Shown here: positions 7,835 through 16,168 of the stretch, piece by piece
How the letters are laid out: each line of letters begins with the position of its first letter
Position numbering within the stretch: the first letter of the stretch is position 1
From: Flavobacteriales bacterium UBA5939
Lineage (GTDB): Bacteria > Bacteroidota > Bacteroidia > Flavobacteriales > Schleiferiaceae
DNA: 19,952 nt
Direction of reading: 5' to 3'
Assembly: GCA_002430755.1 (NCBI GenBank)
Contig: DJCX01000075.1
Location: 19,013-38,964 of the forward strand
Program-made: the position numbers and the translations under genes
Notes under the pieces: model-generated
What the model was told of the DNA's origin: nothing
Database searches by the model: none
Seen by the model: only the letters and a program-made list of their open reading frames with translations

Positions 7835-8707
7835 TGATTCAGAGTAGAGTGTAAAGCGCCAGAGTCCTGGGCCAAAGTTCACTTCAATTTCCATGTAACG
7901 GTCACCAGCAACATCCGTCATAGACAGAATGTCGTAAGTAATCTCTGTCTGAGGTGTGCTCACCTCTGCACCGTTAGCTACTTTGTGTAGACCCAAGAAA
8001 GCACCAGTGCCAACTACCTTGATCTGATCTGGATGGTCGTTGTTCGCAGGAATTACTTGGTAACCGTGCGTGCCGCTCTTCCAACCTTCCAAAGTGCCTG
8101 TAAGCATGTTTTCATTGTAACATCCTTCGGGTGAAAAGCCGAATATTGGTTCGCCCCAGAAATCTCCATTGGCATTGTAAACCATATCGCCATCAGCTGT
8201 AAAAGTCCATTCGTCGTTGTAGGTACATGGACGTCCATTTGTCGCGCCATTGGCGTCGACAGCCCACCACGTAGCGCCGTCTGTAGAACCTACCCACAAG
8301 GAGCCTGCTTGAGGCGCAAGTTTCCAAGTTCTTTCGTCACATTCCGTCAACCACTCAATAGCGCCAACACACGGAGGTGGACCTTCTTTAAAGATCTCTA
8401 CGGTACCTGTTGCGGTTGCAGATCCTCCTTGGTTAAACACAGTGTGCTTTACATTGTATACACCGATAGAACCAATGAATACATCAACCGTTTCACCGGT
8501 ATATGTTCCAACGCCTTCAATCTCCCAAGAGAATAGGAATGGATCTCCGGTAGAATTTGATGTAAACTGTACATTGTTACTATCAATGTATGTCATTGTA
8601 TAGTCAGCTTGCGGTAATGCTCCAAGCTCTGTATGACCAGCTTCACTTGGCTCACATGCAATGAAACCAACGGCTAGTACTGCGAATAATGCGATTCTCT
8701 TCAACAT
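7832..8707 (-). CDS. PKD-domain lipoprotein, candidate surface glycan-binding protein (SusE/SGBP position)
   Basis: This 291-residue lipoprotein has lipobox Cys18 (GFIAC). Residues about 31-108 form a PKD/Ig-like domain (FLFSWEIEGVGTYTGE, GVYNVKHTVFNQGGSAT). The C-terminal part, about 112-291, is a separate beta-rich domain with four cysteines (113, 123, 161, 196) and many tryptophans (119, 128, 138, 147, 148), ending LWRFTLYSES. No hydrolase motif is seen. Position directly after susD, a lipid anchor, a PKD spacer and aromatic-rich surface residues all fit a surface glycan-binding protein that delivers oligosaccharides to SusCD. Function is inferred from position and composition, not from a catalytic or binding motif. 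It has no evident sequence relation to SusE or SusF that I can recognise. Confidence 0.82.
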   Translation of the reverse strand: MLKRIALFAVLAVGFIACEPSEAGHTELGALPQADYTMTYIDSNNVQFTSNSTGDPFLFSWEIEGVGTYTGETVDVFIGSIGVYNVKHTVFNQGGSATATGTVEIFKEGPPPCVGAIEWLTECDERTWKLAPQAGSLWVGSTDGATWWAVDANGATNGRPCTYNDEWTFTADGDMVYNANGDFWGEPIFGFSPEGCYNENMLTGTLEGWKSGTHGYQVIPANNDHPDQIKVVGTGAFLGLHKVANGAEVSTPQTEITYDILSMTDVAGDRYMEIEVNFGPGLWRFTLYSES

Positions 8708-8718
8708 AATTCTAAATT

Positions 8719-10233
8719 TTAGTATCCAGGATTCTGGGTTAATACTCCTTGACTCGCGTCAATCTCTTGCTGAGGGATCGGTAGGTATTGGTGTGTTGAC
8801 AACACGAAACCTTGATCACCCAATACATCTGTCGCTTTACCTGTTCTTAGCAAATCGAAGAAACGGTGTCCTTCAGTCGCAAGCTCAAATCTGCGCTCGT
8901 CGTAAATGTCTTCCAACAGATCAGAACCAGTAGAAGACACAGGAGACAAGCTTACACGACCACGCACTTGGTTGAGGTATGAACGAGCTGTTCCTTCAGA
9001 ACCGCCGCTACGAACCAAACCTTCTGCAGCCATCAATAGGACATCTGCGTATCTGATTTCACGAATGTTGTTACCCCAGTTCAATGCTGGATCACCGTCA
9101 GGTGCAACATTAGAAGCAATAGGAGCATACTTTCTCATGAAATAACCCGTGTTTTGGTAACCCGGCGTGTATTCTGCACCTGGAAGAGAGGCAGCATTGA
9201 TAACAGTCTGTCCGTAACGTGGATCGTTGGCCATATCAGCTTGAAGCTCTGTAGAAACAGGACAGAATCCCCAACCTGTAGCATATGTCGGTCCGTTGTA
9301 GTCACGCATTCCGATGAATTGAACACCTACGTTACCTTCACCGCCACCCCAGCCGAATGAACCCCAGTCAGATGCTGAGTTTTCGCTGTACGTGATTTCA
9401 AAGACACTTTCAGAAGACCACTCGCCTTCTTTAGTCCAAAGATCCGCGTAGCTCGATAGCAATTGGTACTCACCAGAGTTGATTACGTCTTCACACAAAG
9501 AAGCAACTTGGCTCATTTTAGATTCGTCGTTCTGGAACAAGTATACACGAGCAAGCAATGCTTGTGCTGCACCTTTAGTTACACGACCCAATTGGTTTTC
9601 AGAAACTGAAGTTGGCAATACGCTTATTGCATCTTCAAGATCAGAGATGATTAACGGGTAGATGCTTTCTGGACCTACCTGCTCTACAGTGTAGTATTCA
9701 GAAGCTCCTAGCGTGTGGTCAATCAATGGCACGTTACCAAATAGGCGAACCAAATCGAAGTAAAATTTCGCACGAAGGAATTTAGCTTCACCTTTAGTTC
9801 TTACTCTAAAAGATTCTGCTGCTTCCTCTATACCGTCAATCTTCTCCAAGTATAGGTTAGCTCTGTAGATACCTTTGTAGCACTTTCTCCAAAAACCACG
9901 TTGAGGACCTAGGTTAGGTGTCAACGTGAAGTTGTCGTAAGCAACCCATGAAGGCTGATCCGACGCATCGCTACCTCCTGCATATGTATCGTCAGAAGCA
10001 ACATTCTGCAAGAAGCGGAACATGGTAAATCCGTACTGATCGTTCCATTGAAGAACATCATAGATACTTACCAAAGCTTCAAAAGCCTGGTCTTGATTTT
10101 GGTAATAGTTCACCTCCAATACACGACCCACGGGACGCGTATCTAGAAAGTCCTTAGAACAAGAACCCAATACTAGGGTCAGCGCCAGCGTGAGGCTTAC
10201 CCAAATGCTTTTTGTGTGGTTTAACTTATTCAT
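8719..10233 (-). CDS. susD: SusD/RagB-family outer-membrane lipoprotein
   Basis: This 504-residue lipoprotein has lipobox Cys25 (LVLGSC), followed by the usual SusD start SKDFLDTRPVGRV. The N-terminal helical TPR-like region reads FEALVSIYDVLQWND and AKFLRAKFYFDLVRLFGNVPLI, the latter a hallmark of the family. The C-terminal RagB/SusD part has REIRYADVLLMAAEGLVRSG, DERRFELATEGHRFFDLLRTG and the closing motif YLPIPQQEIDASQGVLTQNPGY, shown here in part. Length is normal and both ends are intact. The protein forms the lid of the SusC pore and captures oligosaccharides at the cell surface. It lies 7 bases after susC and is surely co-transcribed. The start has an AT-rich leader (AAATAAATAAATC). 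The ligand cannot be read from the sequence. Confidence 0.97.
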   Translation of the reverse strand: MNKLNHTKSIWVSLTLALTLVLGSCSKDFLDTRPVGRVLEVNYYQNQDQAFEALVSIYDVLQWNDQYGFTMFRFLQNVASDDTYAGGSDASDQPSWVAYDNFTLTPNLGPQRGFWRKCYKGIYRANLYLEKIDGIEEAAESFRVRTKGEAKFLRAKFYFDLVRLFGNVPLIDHTLGASEYYTVEQVGPESIYPLIISDLEDAISVLPTSVSENQLGRVTKGAAQALLARVYLFQNDESKMSQVASLCEDVINSGEYQLLSSYADLWTKEGEWSSESVFEITYSENSASDWGSFGWGGGEGNVGVQFIGMRDYNGPTYATGWGFCPVSTELQADMANDPRYGQTVINAASLPGAEYTPGYQNTGYFMRKYAPIASNVAPDGDPALNWGNNIREIRYADVLLMAAEGLVRSGGSEGTARSYLNQVRGRVSLSPVSSTGSDLLEDIYDERRFELATEGHRFFDLLRTGKATDVLGDQGFVLSTHQYLPIPQQEIDASQGVLTQNPGY

Positions 10234-10240
10234 GATTTAT

Positions 10241-13200
10241 TTATTTAAATGTGATGTTCAAACCGATTGTGTTTACTCTCGCTTGAGGGTAAATACCACG
10301 GTCAATACCTAGACCTGCACCAATCTCTGGATCAAATCCACTGTACTTCGTAAACGTTAATAGGTTTGTACCTGCGTAGTAAATGCGCATTTTTCTCAAT
10401 CCTATTCTTTCAGCTACTGAACCTGTGATGTTGTAGCCCAATTGAAGTGATTTCAAACGGAAGAAACTACCGTCCTCAACGTAGAAGTCAGAGCTACGAG
10501 CGAAGTTTTTGTTTCTATCGTCGAAGGTTAGACGAGGGTATGTATTTGATGTACCTTCTCCAGTCCAACGGTCAATAGCGGTTGCAGGCATGTTTGATGT
10601 TGGTAGATCGTATCTACGTGTCGCGTTGTAAATGTCATTGCCAAATACACCCTGACCGAATACGTTCAAATCCCAATTCTTGTACTGAATATCAAGGGTA
10701 ATACCTGCGGTCCAGTCCGGTGTTGGATTACCAATCATTGTTCTATCGTCAGCATTGATCTGTCCATCACCGTTTACGTCAACGAAACGGAAATCACCCG
10801 GCATTGCACCTGGCTGGATTGTATCGCCAGTAGAAGAAGTGTGTCCATAAACTTCATCCATATTCTGGAAGATGCCATCTGTCTGGTATCCGAAGAGGTA
10901 ACCGATTGGCAAACCTTCTGTGATACGTGTGATCTCAAGACCCTGAGGGCCCCAGCCAGCACCTGTTAAGTACCCTGCGTCGTTACCGATAAGAACAACC
11001 TCATTTCTAATGAAACTCACGTTACCGCTCACGCCAATAGCAAAGTCCTTGCTGTAGGTTCTGTCGTACCCGAATTCCATATCGATACCTTGGTTCAACA
11101 TAGAACCAACGTTTGCTGTAGAAGGGTCGTTACCAATGTAATCTGGTAGTGGCGGACGCGTCTTCATATCGTTTGTCTTACGGTTGAAGACATCAAAACC
11201 AAATACCAAGTAGTCGTATGCACGAATCTCGGCACCAACGTTCAACTGTGCAACGCTCTCCCAACGTAAATCAGGGTTCGCTACCTGTGCAGGTGTTGTA
11301 CCGTTTGTTAGGATTTCGTTTCTACCAAAAGTGTACGAACGACCACCAATAATTGTTGAAGCGTATTCTAGCGAACCAGCAGCATCACTACCGTTCAAAC
11401 CATAACCCGCCTTCAATTTCAACTGGTTGATATTGTCGTATACCCAGAAATCTTCCTTGTGTAAGTTCCAACCTGCAGAAAGCGATGGAAAGTAACCCCA
11501 ACGGTAGTTCTGTCCGAATCGAGACGAAGCATCTGCACGCAATACAGCAGTAGCAACATATTTACCATCGTAGTCATAGTTTGCACGAGCGAAGTATGAT
11601 TCAATAGCATAGCGCTCCCACTTACCACCGTACACTTGCTCAGAAAGCTCGTTTCTCGCGTAGTCAATAGTTGCATCTTGGAAATCTTGTGTAGGAACAT
11701 CGCGCTTATTACCGCCAATGTATCTACCGTTCACTTCCTGAGCACTGTGGCCCGCGAGGTAGCTCATGTTGTGCTTGCCAACACTGTGGTTATATGTGAT
11801 TGTATTGTCCCAAATCCAAGTGAAACCTCTGTTGAAGCTTGAGTATACGTTGTTCGTATCCAACAGGTTGGTTGCATTCAAGTAGTGCGACGGTGTAAAA
11901 CCTTCGTTACCCCAGAATGCGAGATCGATACCCATACTTGAACGCGCTTTCAAGCCAGGAAGGATTTCAAACTCTGCGTAAGTATTGTTGACAAACTTAT
12001 CAGCCCAACCATAGTTGTTAATGATGCTATAAGCTGCAACCGGGTTAACAATTTCAGAGGTAACACGGTTTGAAATACCATAGATACCGCCTTCGTCACG
12101 AACCAAATTGCCTCTCAATACACCGCCTGATGAATACGGCGCAGAAGCCAAGACTGTCGGGTCCGTTTCGTAAAGTGGCGTCAAAGGATCGATGTTGAGC
12201 GCACGACCTAATGGTGAACCCCACTCAGTATTCTCCGCAACACCGTTGCTTTGATTATGCGTGTACGCAACATTCCAACCAACTGTCAAACGGTCGTTGA
12301 CATTGGTGATTGTATTTAAGCGAGCAGCAAGACGCTCGTAGTAAGACTTACCTTCTGCAACAATACCTTCTTGACTGAAGTTACTTACCGAAGCATAGTA
12401 AGAACCTTTATTCGTTGCACCTGCGATACTTACATCGCTATTCTGCATGACTGCATTAGGATTGAATACATGACTTTGCCAATCAGTACCCTGCCCGTAT
12501 TGTGCTGGATTCTCATAGATTTTTGGCTGACCGGCTGCAGCCGACATCTCGTTCATCAATGTAGCATATTCCGTAGCGTTCAAAACTGGAATTTTCTTCC
12601 AAGGATTTTGAACACCAGTGTATGAAGATACCTTCACCTCCATTCCACGTGCCTTTGAACCGTTTTTCGTCGTAACGATAATAACACCATTCGCCCCACG
12701 TGCACCGTAGATCGCAGCTGAAGCAGCATCCTTGAGTACCTCGATAGTTTCAATATCACCAGGGTTCAAGAAGTCAATACCTCCACCGATGATTACACCA
12801 TCCACAACATAAAGTGGGTCGGAACCATTGATTGAAGACGTACCGCGAATACGAATCACCGAACCTGAACCCGGTTGACCTGAACTCTGAACAACACTCA
12901 CCCCAGAGGTACGACCTTGGAGTGCGGTTTCGATACGTGGCAATTGAAGATCCTCAAGATCCTCAGATTTCACGCTAGAGATAGCCCCTGTTACGTTTGA
13001 TTTTTTCTGCACCCCATAACCAACAACAACGACCTCATCTAAAGTAGATGCTGCTTGATCGTAATTCAGTTTCGTGGTAATCTGTTTGTTGTCTGAAAGC
13101 GTAACAGTTTTGCTTTCGTATCCAACGAATGAAATTGAGACTTGCGTTCCTTTCGCAACGTCTAGAGACCAGCGACCGTCCATATCTGTCATAGCAGATT

Positions 13201-13348
13201 TTTGGCCAGCGTTTACAACCGCACCCGGTAAAGGTGAGTTGTCCGCCGCATCTAGTACTACCCCTTTGTACTGAGCGCTCATCGTAAACGACGAAAGCAC
13301 GAGAACAAATGTTGCAGCAAGCGACATTAAGTGTTTGTTATTAATCAT
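10241..13348 (-). CDS. susC: SusC/RagA-family TonB-linked outer-membrane transporter
   Basis: This 1035-residue protein opens with a Sec signal peptide (through about SAQ26). A CarboxypepD_reg-like N-terminal extension follows (about 28-95; GVVLDAADNSPLPGAVVNAG, SISFVGYESKTVTL). The SusC signature comes next (LDEVVVVGYGVQKKSNVTGA from about 103), then the plug domain to about 235 (ALQGRTSGVSVVQSSGQPGS, SDPLYVVDGV, EVLKDAASAAIYGARGANGV). The rest is a 22-strand beta-barrel ending in the aromatic-terminated NTIGLNITFK, as expected for BamA-assembled proteins. The family imports oligosaccharides powered by TonB-ExbBD, with SusD as lid. It is the first gene of the PUL operon. A promoter is visible at 13390-13420 and a repeat cluster just upstream of it. 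Length and ends are normal; no frameshift is seen. Confidence 0.97.
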   Translation of the reverse strand: MINNKHLMSLAATFVLVLSSFTMSAQYKGVVLDAADNSPLPGAVVNAGQKSAMTDMDGRWSLDVAKGTQVSISFVGYESKTVTLSDNKQITTKLNYDQAASTLDEVVVVGYGVQKKSNVTGAISSVKSEDLEDLQLPRIETALQGRTSGVSVVQSSGQPGSGSVIRIRGTSSINGSDPLYVVDGVIIGGGIDFLNPGDIETIEVLKDAASAAIYGARGANGVIIVTTKNGSKARGMEVKVSSYTGVQNPWKKIPVLNATEYATLMNEMSAAAGQPKIYENPAQYGQGTDWQSHVFNPNAVMQNSDVSIAGATNKGSYYASVSNFSQEGIVAEGKSYYERLAARLNTITNVNDRLTVGWNVAYTHNQSNGVAENTEWGSPLGRALNIDPLTPLYETDPTVLASAPYSSGGVLRGNLVRDEGGIYGISNRVTSEIVNPVAAYSIINNYGWADKFVNNTYAEFEILPGLKARSSMGIDLAFWGNEGFTPSHYLNATNLLDTNNVYSSFNRGFTWIWDNTITYNHSVGKHNMSYLAGHSAQEVNGRYIGGNKRDVPTQDFQDATIDYARNELSEQVYGGKWERYAIESYFARANYDYDGKYVATAVLRADASSRFGQNYRWGYFPSLSAGWNLHKEDFWVYDNINQLKLKAGYGLNGSDAAGSLEYASTIIGGRSYTFGRNEILTNGTTPAQVANPDLRWESVAQLNVGAEIRAYDYLVFGFDVFNRKTNDMKTRPPLPDYIGNDPSTANVGSMLNQGIDMEFGYDRTYSKDFAIGVSGNVSFIRNEVVLIGNDAGYLTGAGWGPQGLEITRITEGLPIGYLFGYQTDGIFQNMDEVYGHTSSTGDTIQPGAMPGDFRFVDVNGDGQINADDRTMIGNPTPDWTAGITLDIQYKNWDLNVFGQGVFGNDIYNATRRYDLPTSNMPATAIDRWTGEGTSNTYPRLTFDDRNKNFARSSDFYVEDGSFFRLKSLQLGYNITGSVAERIGLRKMRIYYAGTNLLTFTKYSGFDPEIGAGLGIDRGIYPQARVNTIGLNITFK

Positions 13349-13389
13349 GATCGACTTATAGTTATTTTATAAAGTGTTCGATGTACACT

Positions 13390-13420
13390 CAAAAGTCCTG
13401 AATTGTAATTAGGTATACAA
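13390..13420 (-). promoter_or_regulatory. Promoter of the susC operon (-33 TTG, -7 GACTTTTG)
   Basis: On the minus strand TTG (13420-13418), a 20-base spacer, then GACTTTTG (13397-13390) fit the Bacteroidota consensus TTG-N(17-23)-TAnnTTTG with one mismatch. Transcription would start near 13383, giving a leader of about 35 bases before the susC ATG. Repeats that may bind an activator end 9 bases upstream of the TTG. Confidence 0.6.
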
Positions 13421-13429
13421 CCACCCTTA

Positions 13430-13457
13430 CCGGACAAAAACCGGACAGAATTGTCCA
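13430..13457 (-). promoter_or_regulatory. Candidate operator: tandem TGTCCGG repeats with an inverted GGACA half-site
   Basis: On the minus strand the order is TGGACA (13457-13452), TGTCCGG (13447-13441), then TGTCCGG (13436-13430). The two direct copies are 11 bp apart, one helical turn, and share TGTCCGGT. GGACA-ATTC-TGTCC is also an inverted repeat. The site lies immediately upstream of the -33 element, where class II activators bind. It is proposed as the binding site of the SusR-like regulator at 2414-5227; this link is inference. Confidence 0.5.
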
Positions 13458-13496
13458 TTTTAAGATTAAAGTCAATAAAATTCAAGCCTGAGAGAA

Positions 13497-13509
13497 CCGG
13501 ACAAGGTCC
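13497..13509 (-). promoter_or_regulatory. Distal TGTCCGG motif with GGAC-CTT-GTCC inverted repeat
   Basis: On the minus strand GGACCTTGTCCGG contains the same heptamer as the proximal pair and forms a GGAC/GTCC inverted repeat with a 3-base spacer. It lies about 50 bases further upstream, 13 bases past the stop of the S4-domain gene. It could be a distal operator copy. Confidence 0.35.
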
Positions 13510-13521
13510 AAAACCAGTGTT

Positions 13522-13884
13522 TTAAACTGTAAAGTCATCTAAATCGCGGCGGTCCTTTTTAGTAGGTCTACCAAGCCCCTTTTTCCGAGTTACATTTCGG
13601 GCTAACCGAAGAAATTCTTGCTTATCTAACTCATCCTGAGGGGTAATGTCCTTGACAAGCTCTTCTACGAGCTTTGCACCAACACGGCTCTTCGGAATGG
13701 ACAAAACCTCAAAAATTTGGTCAAAACCATGACGTTTAATGGTGATTTCATCGCCGACTTTGATCTCTCGAGAGGGTTTAACCGGTAATTCATCCATTAA
13801 AACACGCCCAGAACGCACATTCTCACCTGAGAGACTGCGGGTTTTGAACAATCGGACACACCAAAGAAATTTGTCAATTCTCAT
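13522..13884 (-). CDS. S4-domain RNA-binding protein (Hsp15/HslR family)
   Basis: This 120-residue basic protein begins MRIDKFLWCVRLFKTRS, the typical start of Hsp15-type S4 proteins. The S4 RNA-binding fold covers about residues 1-50 (SGENVRSGRVLMDELPVKP, IKVGDEITIKRHG). A Lys/Arg-rich tail follows (RLARNVTRKKGLGRPTKKDR), as in the family, which has a short basic C-terminal extension. E. coli Hsp15 binds 50S subunits carrying nascent peptide after heat shock; that role is only an analogy here. The gene lies upstream of susC in the same direction, but a promoter and repeat cluster separate them, so it is probably not part of the PUL. It is divergent from the isomerase-like gene across only 53 bases. 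Confidence 0.9.
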   Translation of the reverse strand: MRIDKFLWCVRLFKTRSLSGENVRSGRVLMDELPVKPSREIKVGDEITIKRHGFDQIFEVLSIPKSRVGAKLVEELVKDITPQDELDKQEFLRLARNVTRKKGLGRPTKKDRRDLDDFTV

Positions 13885-13937
13885 CAGAGCAAATTTGAAA
13901 CATTTCGGGTATTTTAAGGCCTGAATAAAGCCTAAAT

Positions 13938-14849
13938 ATGAAAACTAACACTTTCGCGGCCGCATTGTTGGCAGCAGCAAGCCTAGTCGCCTGTAAAAAC
14001 AGTACTTCAGATACTACAATAGAAGAAACACAACAGACTATGGAGACCTACAAGAAAGGGTATCAACTCTACACCATTCGCGAAGAAATGGTCAGTGATT
14101 CCGCTATTCAAGCTGCGCTACATGCCACCAAAGAGATGGGCTATGTACAAGTAGAGTCGTTTGGCTACATGCAGGGTACGTTCTTTGGACAAAGCCCTGA
14201 GCAATTTAGAAAGACCATCGACAGTGCTTCACTCAACTCGCCTAGTGGACATTATATGCCGATGCAATTAGCCATGAACGAAGTGGGACCGTTGGACACT
14301 TCTTCCATCGCAGATATTTTGGGTGCTGCAGCGGCATTGAATCAGAAGTGGGTGATTATCCCATGGATGAGTGAGGCATGGAGAAACGTCGAAGGCTATG
14401 CGCATTTGGCCAATTACCTGAAAGTCCTCAGCGCTGCTTGTCAAGAGCGCGGTATGGTTGCTGCTTGGCACAATCATGAATTTGAATTCCAACCACTCGA
14501 AGACGGTACAGTTCCATACGATTACCTAATTGAGAATTTAAAGGACGAAGGCGTTGTCTTCGAAATGGATGTACATTGGGTGGCTTTTGCCGGTGAAGAT
14601 CCTGTGAAATGGTTTGAGAAATACCCAGGCATGTTCCCGCTATGGCACGTTAAAGATTTTGCTGCCGATACTCTAACGCAGGTTCCCGTAGGTCAAGGCG
14701 TGATCGATTGGGAACGAGTTTTCGCCAATGCTGAACTTAGCGGTATGCAACACTATTATATAGAGCAAGATGTTTGTAGTGCGGACCGCGCGTTGGATTG
14801 CTTGAAAGAGAGCATTGACTGGGCGGCTGAACAAACCTTCATGGAATAA
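13938..14849 (+). CDS. Exported sugar phosphate isomerase/epimerase-like lipoprotein (xylose isomerase-like TIM barrel)
   Basis: This 303-residue protein has a lipoprotein signal with lipobox Cys19 (ASLVAC) and then a short Ser/Thr/Glu-rich linker. The TIM barrel (about 38-300) starts with YKKGYQLYTIREEM, typical of the COG1082 family. Putative metal ligands follow the family pattern: E181 in WHNHEFEF, D211 in FEMDVHW, H237 in LWHVKD and E276 in YYIEQD. The substrate is not readable; relatives act on keto-sugars or inositol derivatives. The odd point is export, because the fold is usually cytoplasmic. It lies 30 bases upstream of kbl and may share its transcript, though no functional link is evident. 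The start follows an AT-rich leader. Confidence 0.88.
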   Translation: MKTNTFAAALLAAASLVACKNSTSDTTIEETQQTMETYKKGYQLYTIREEMVSDSAIQAALHATKEMGYVQVESFGYMQGTFFGQSPEQFRKTIDSASLNSPSGHYMPMQLAMNEVGPLDTSSIADILGAAAALNQKWVIIPWMSEAWRNVEGYAHLANYLKVLSAACQERGMVAAWHNHEFEFQPLEDGTVPYDYLIENLKDEGVVFEMDVHWVAFAGEDPVKWFEKYPGMFPLWHVKDFAADTLTQVPVGQGVIDWERVFANAELSGMQHYYIEQDVCSADRALDCLKESIDWAAEQTFME

Positions 14850-14879
14850 GCAAAGAACGATACCCAAAAACAACCTAAT

Positions 14880-16073
14880 ATGTACGGAGACTTAAAAGAC
14901 CACTTGCAAAAAGAATTGGCCGACATAGAAAAAGCAGGCCTGTTTAAAAAAGAACGCATCATCACCACCCCACAAGATGCGGTTATTAAAACTACCGAAG
15001 GAGCGGAGGTCTTAAACTTCTGTTCCAATAACTACCTCGGACTTAGTTCACATCCGCGAGTGCTTGAGGCCGCGCACAAAACGCTCGACACACACGGTTT
15101 TGGTATGAGCTCAGTGCGCTTTATATGTGGGACGCAGGATATTCACAAAGAATTGGAAGCCAAGATTGCTGAGTTCCTTCACACCGAGGACACTATCCTG
15201 TATGCAGCTGCATTTGATGCAAACGGCGGTGTGTTTGAACCGCTCCTTACTGCTGAGGACGCCATTATTTCAGACAGCTTGAACCACGCCTCAATTATTG
15301 ACGGGGTTCGTCTATGTAAGGCTGCGCGTTATCGTTACGCAAACAATGACATGGAGGATCTTGAAAAGCAACTTCAAGCTGCCGAGGGTGCCCGATTTAA
15401 AATCATCGTTACCGACGGCGTATTCTCTATGGACGGCTACGTTGCGCAATTAGATAAGATTTGTGACCTCGCCGATAAATACGATGCCTTGGTGATGGTA
15501 GACGAATGTCATGCTACTGGATTCATCGGTAAAACTGGCCGTGGAACAGTAGAGCTTAAAAATGTTCTTGGCCGTGTAGACATCATCACAGGGACACTTG
15601 GCAAAGCTTTAGGCGGTGCGATGGGGGGCTTCACCACGGGACGCAAAGAGATCATTGAGATGTTGCGTCAAAAATCGAGACCGTATTTGTTCTCAAACTC
15701 TCTAGCACCCACCATTGTAGGTGCATCTATTGAAGTATTTAACCTGTTGAGCGAGAGCACTGAGCTTCGTGATAAGCTTGAATGGAACATTAATTACTTC
15801 AAGGAAGGTGTCAAAGCCGCAGGATTCGATTATAAGGACGGTGAAAGTGCCATTGTGCCTATTATGTTGTACGACGCTGCCCTTAGCCAAGAATTTGCAG
15901 ATCGATTGCTCGAAGAAGGCATTTATGTTATTGGCTTCTTCTACCCGGTGGTTCCAAAAGAGCAAGCGCGCATTCGCGTTCAGTTGAGCGCCGGTCACGA
16001 TAAAGCACATTTAGACCGCGCTATTGCTGCATTTACCAAGGTAGGCAAAGAGCTTGGCGTACTAGAAAATTAA
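14880..16073 (+). CDS. kbl: Glycine C-acetyltransferase (2-amino-3-ketobutyrate CoA ligase)
   Basis: This 397-residue enzyme is a full-length member of the alpha-oxoamine synthase family (fold type I PLP enzymes). It converts 2-amino-3-ketobutyrate and CoA to glycine and acetyl-CoA, the second step of threonine breakdown after threonine dehydrogenase. The PLP lysine is K242 in [14 protein letters not shown]. Cofactor-binding residues are visible at H136 (LNHASIIDG), D208 and H211 (VDECHATGF). [14 protein letters not shown] (about 46-59) and the [13 protein letters not shown] start match Kbl better than BioF, HemA or serine palmitoyltransferase. A threonine dehydrogenase gene is not in the window. 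It is the second of five plus-strand genes, separated from rseP by 95 bases. Confidence 0.95.
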   Translation: MYGDLKDHLQKELADIEKAGLFKKERIITTPQDAVIKTTEGAEVLNFCSNNYLGLSSHPRVLEAAHKTLDTHGFGMSSVRFICGTQDIHKELEAKIAEFLHTEDTILYAAAFDANGGVFEPLLTAEDAIISDSLNHASIIDGVRLCKAARYRYANNDMEDLEKQLQAAEGARFKIIVTDGVFSMDGYVAQLDKICDLADKYDALVMVDECHATGFIGKTGRGTVELKNVLGRVDIITGTLGKALGGAMGGFTTGRKEIIEMLRQKSRPYLFSNSLAPTIVGASIEVFNLLSESTELRDKLEWNINYFKEGVKAAGFDYKDGESAIVPIMLYDAALSQEFADRLLEEGIYVIGFFYPVVPKEQARIRVQLSAGHDKAHLDRAIAAFTKVGKELGVLEN

Positions 16074-16168
16074 TTTTAACACCTTTTTTAGCGTCTTACA
16101 CTGCTGCGAGGTAAACACTCTAAGCAGGGAGGCGTTACTTTTACAGCTTCAATAAAGAGCTTTACAGC
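16074..16168 (+). promoter_or_regulatory. kbl-rseP gap with possible -7 element
   Basis: This 95-base gap has a TACTTTTA (16136-16143) that matches TAnnTTTG except for the last base. No TTG lies at the proper distance. The octamer TTTACAGC occurs twice (16140-16147 and 16161-16168), the second abutting the rseP ATG. No clear terminator hairpin for kbl is seen. Confidence 0.25.

Noticed and set aside
13508..13526. AAAAC-CAGT-GTTTT hairpin after the S4-domain gene as a terminator
   Set aside because: The stem is only 5 bp, AT-rich and overlaps the stop codon, with no T tract of its own.
13885..13937. Palindrome CAAATTTG (13890-13897) as a shared -7 element for the divergent genes
   Set aside because: It is one mismatch from TAnnTTTG on both strands, but the minus-strand start would fall in the start codon and the plus-strand TTG spacing is only 16 bases; too weak to annotate.
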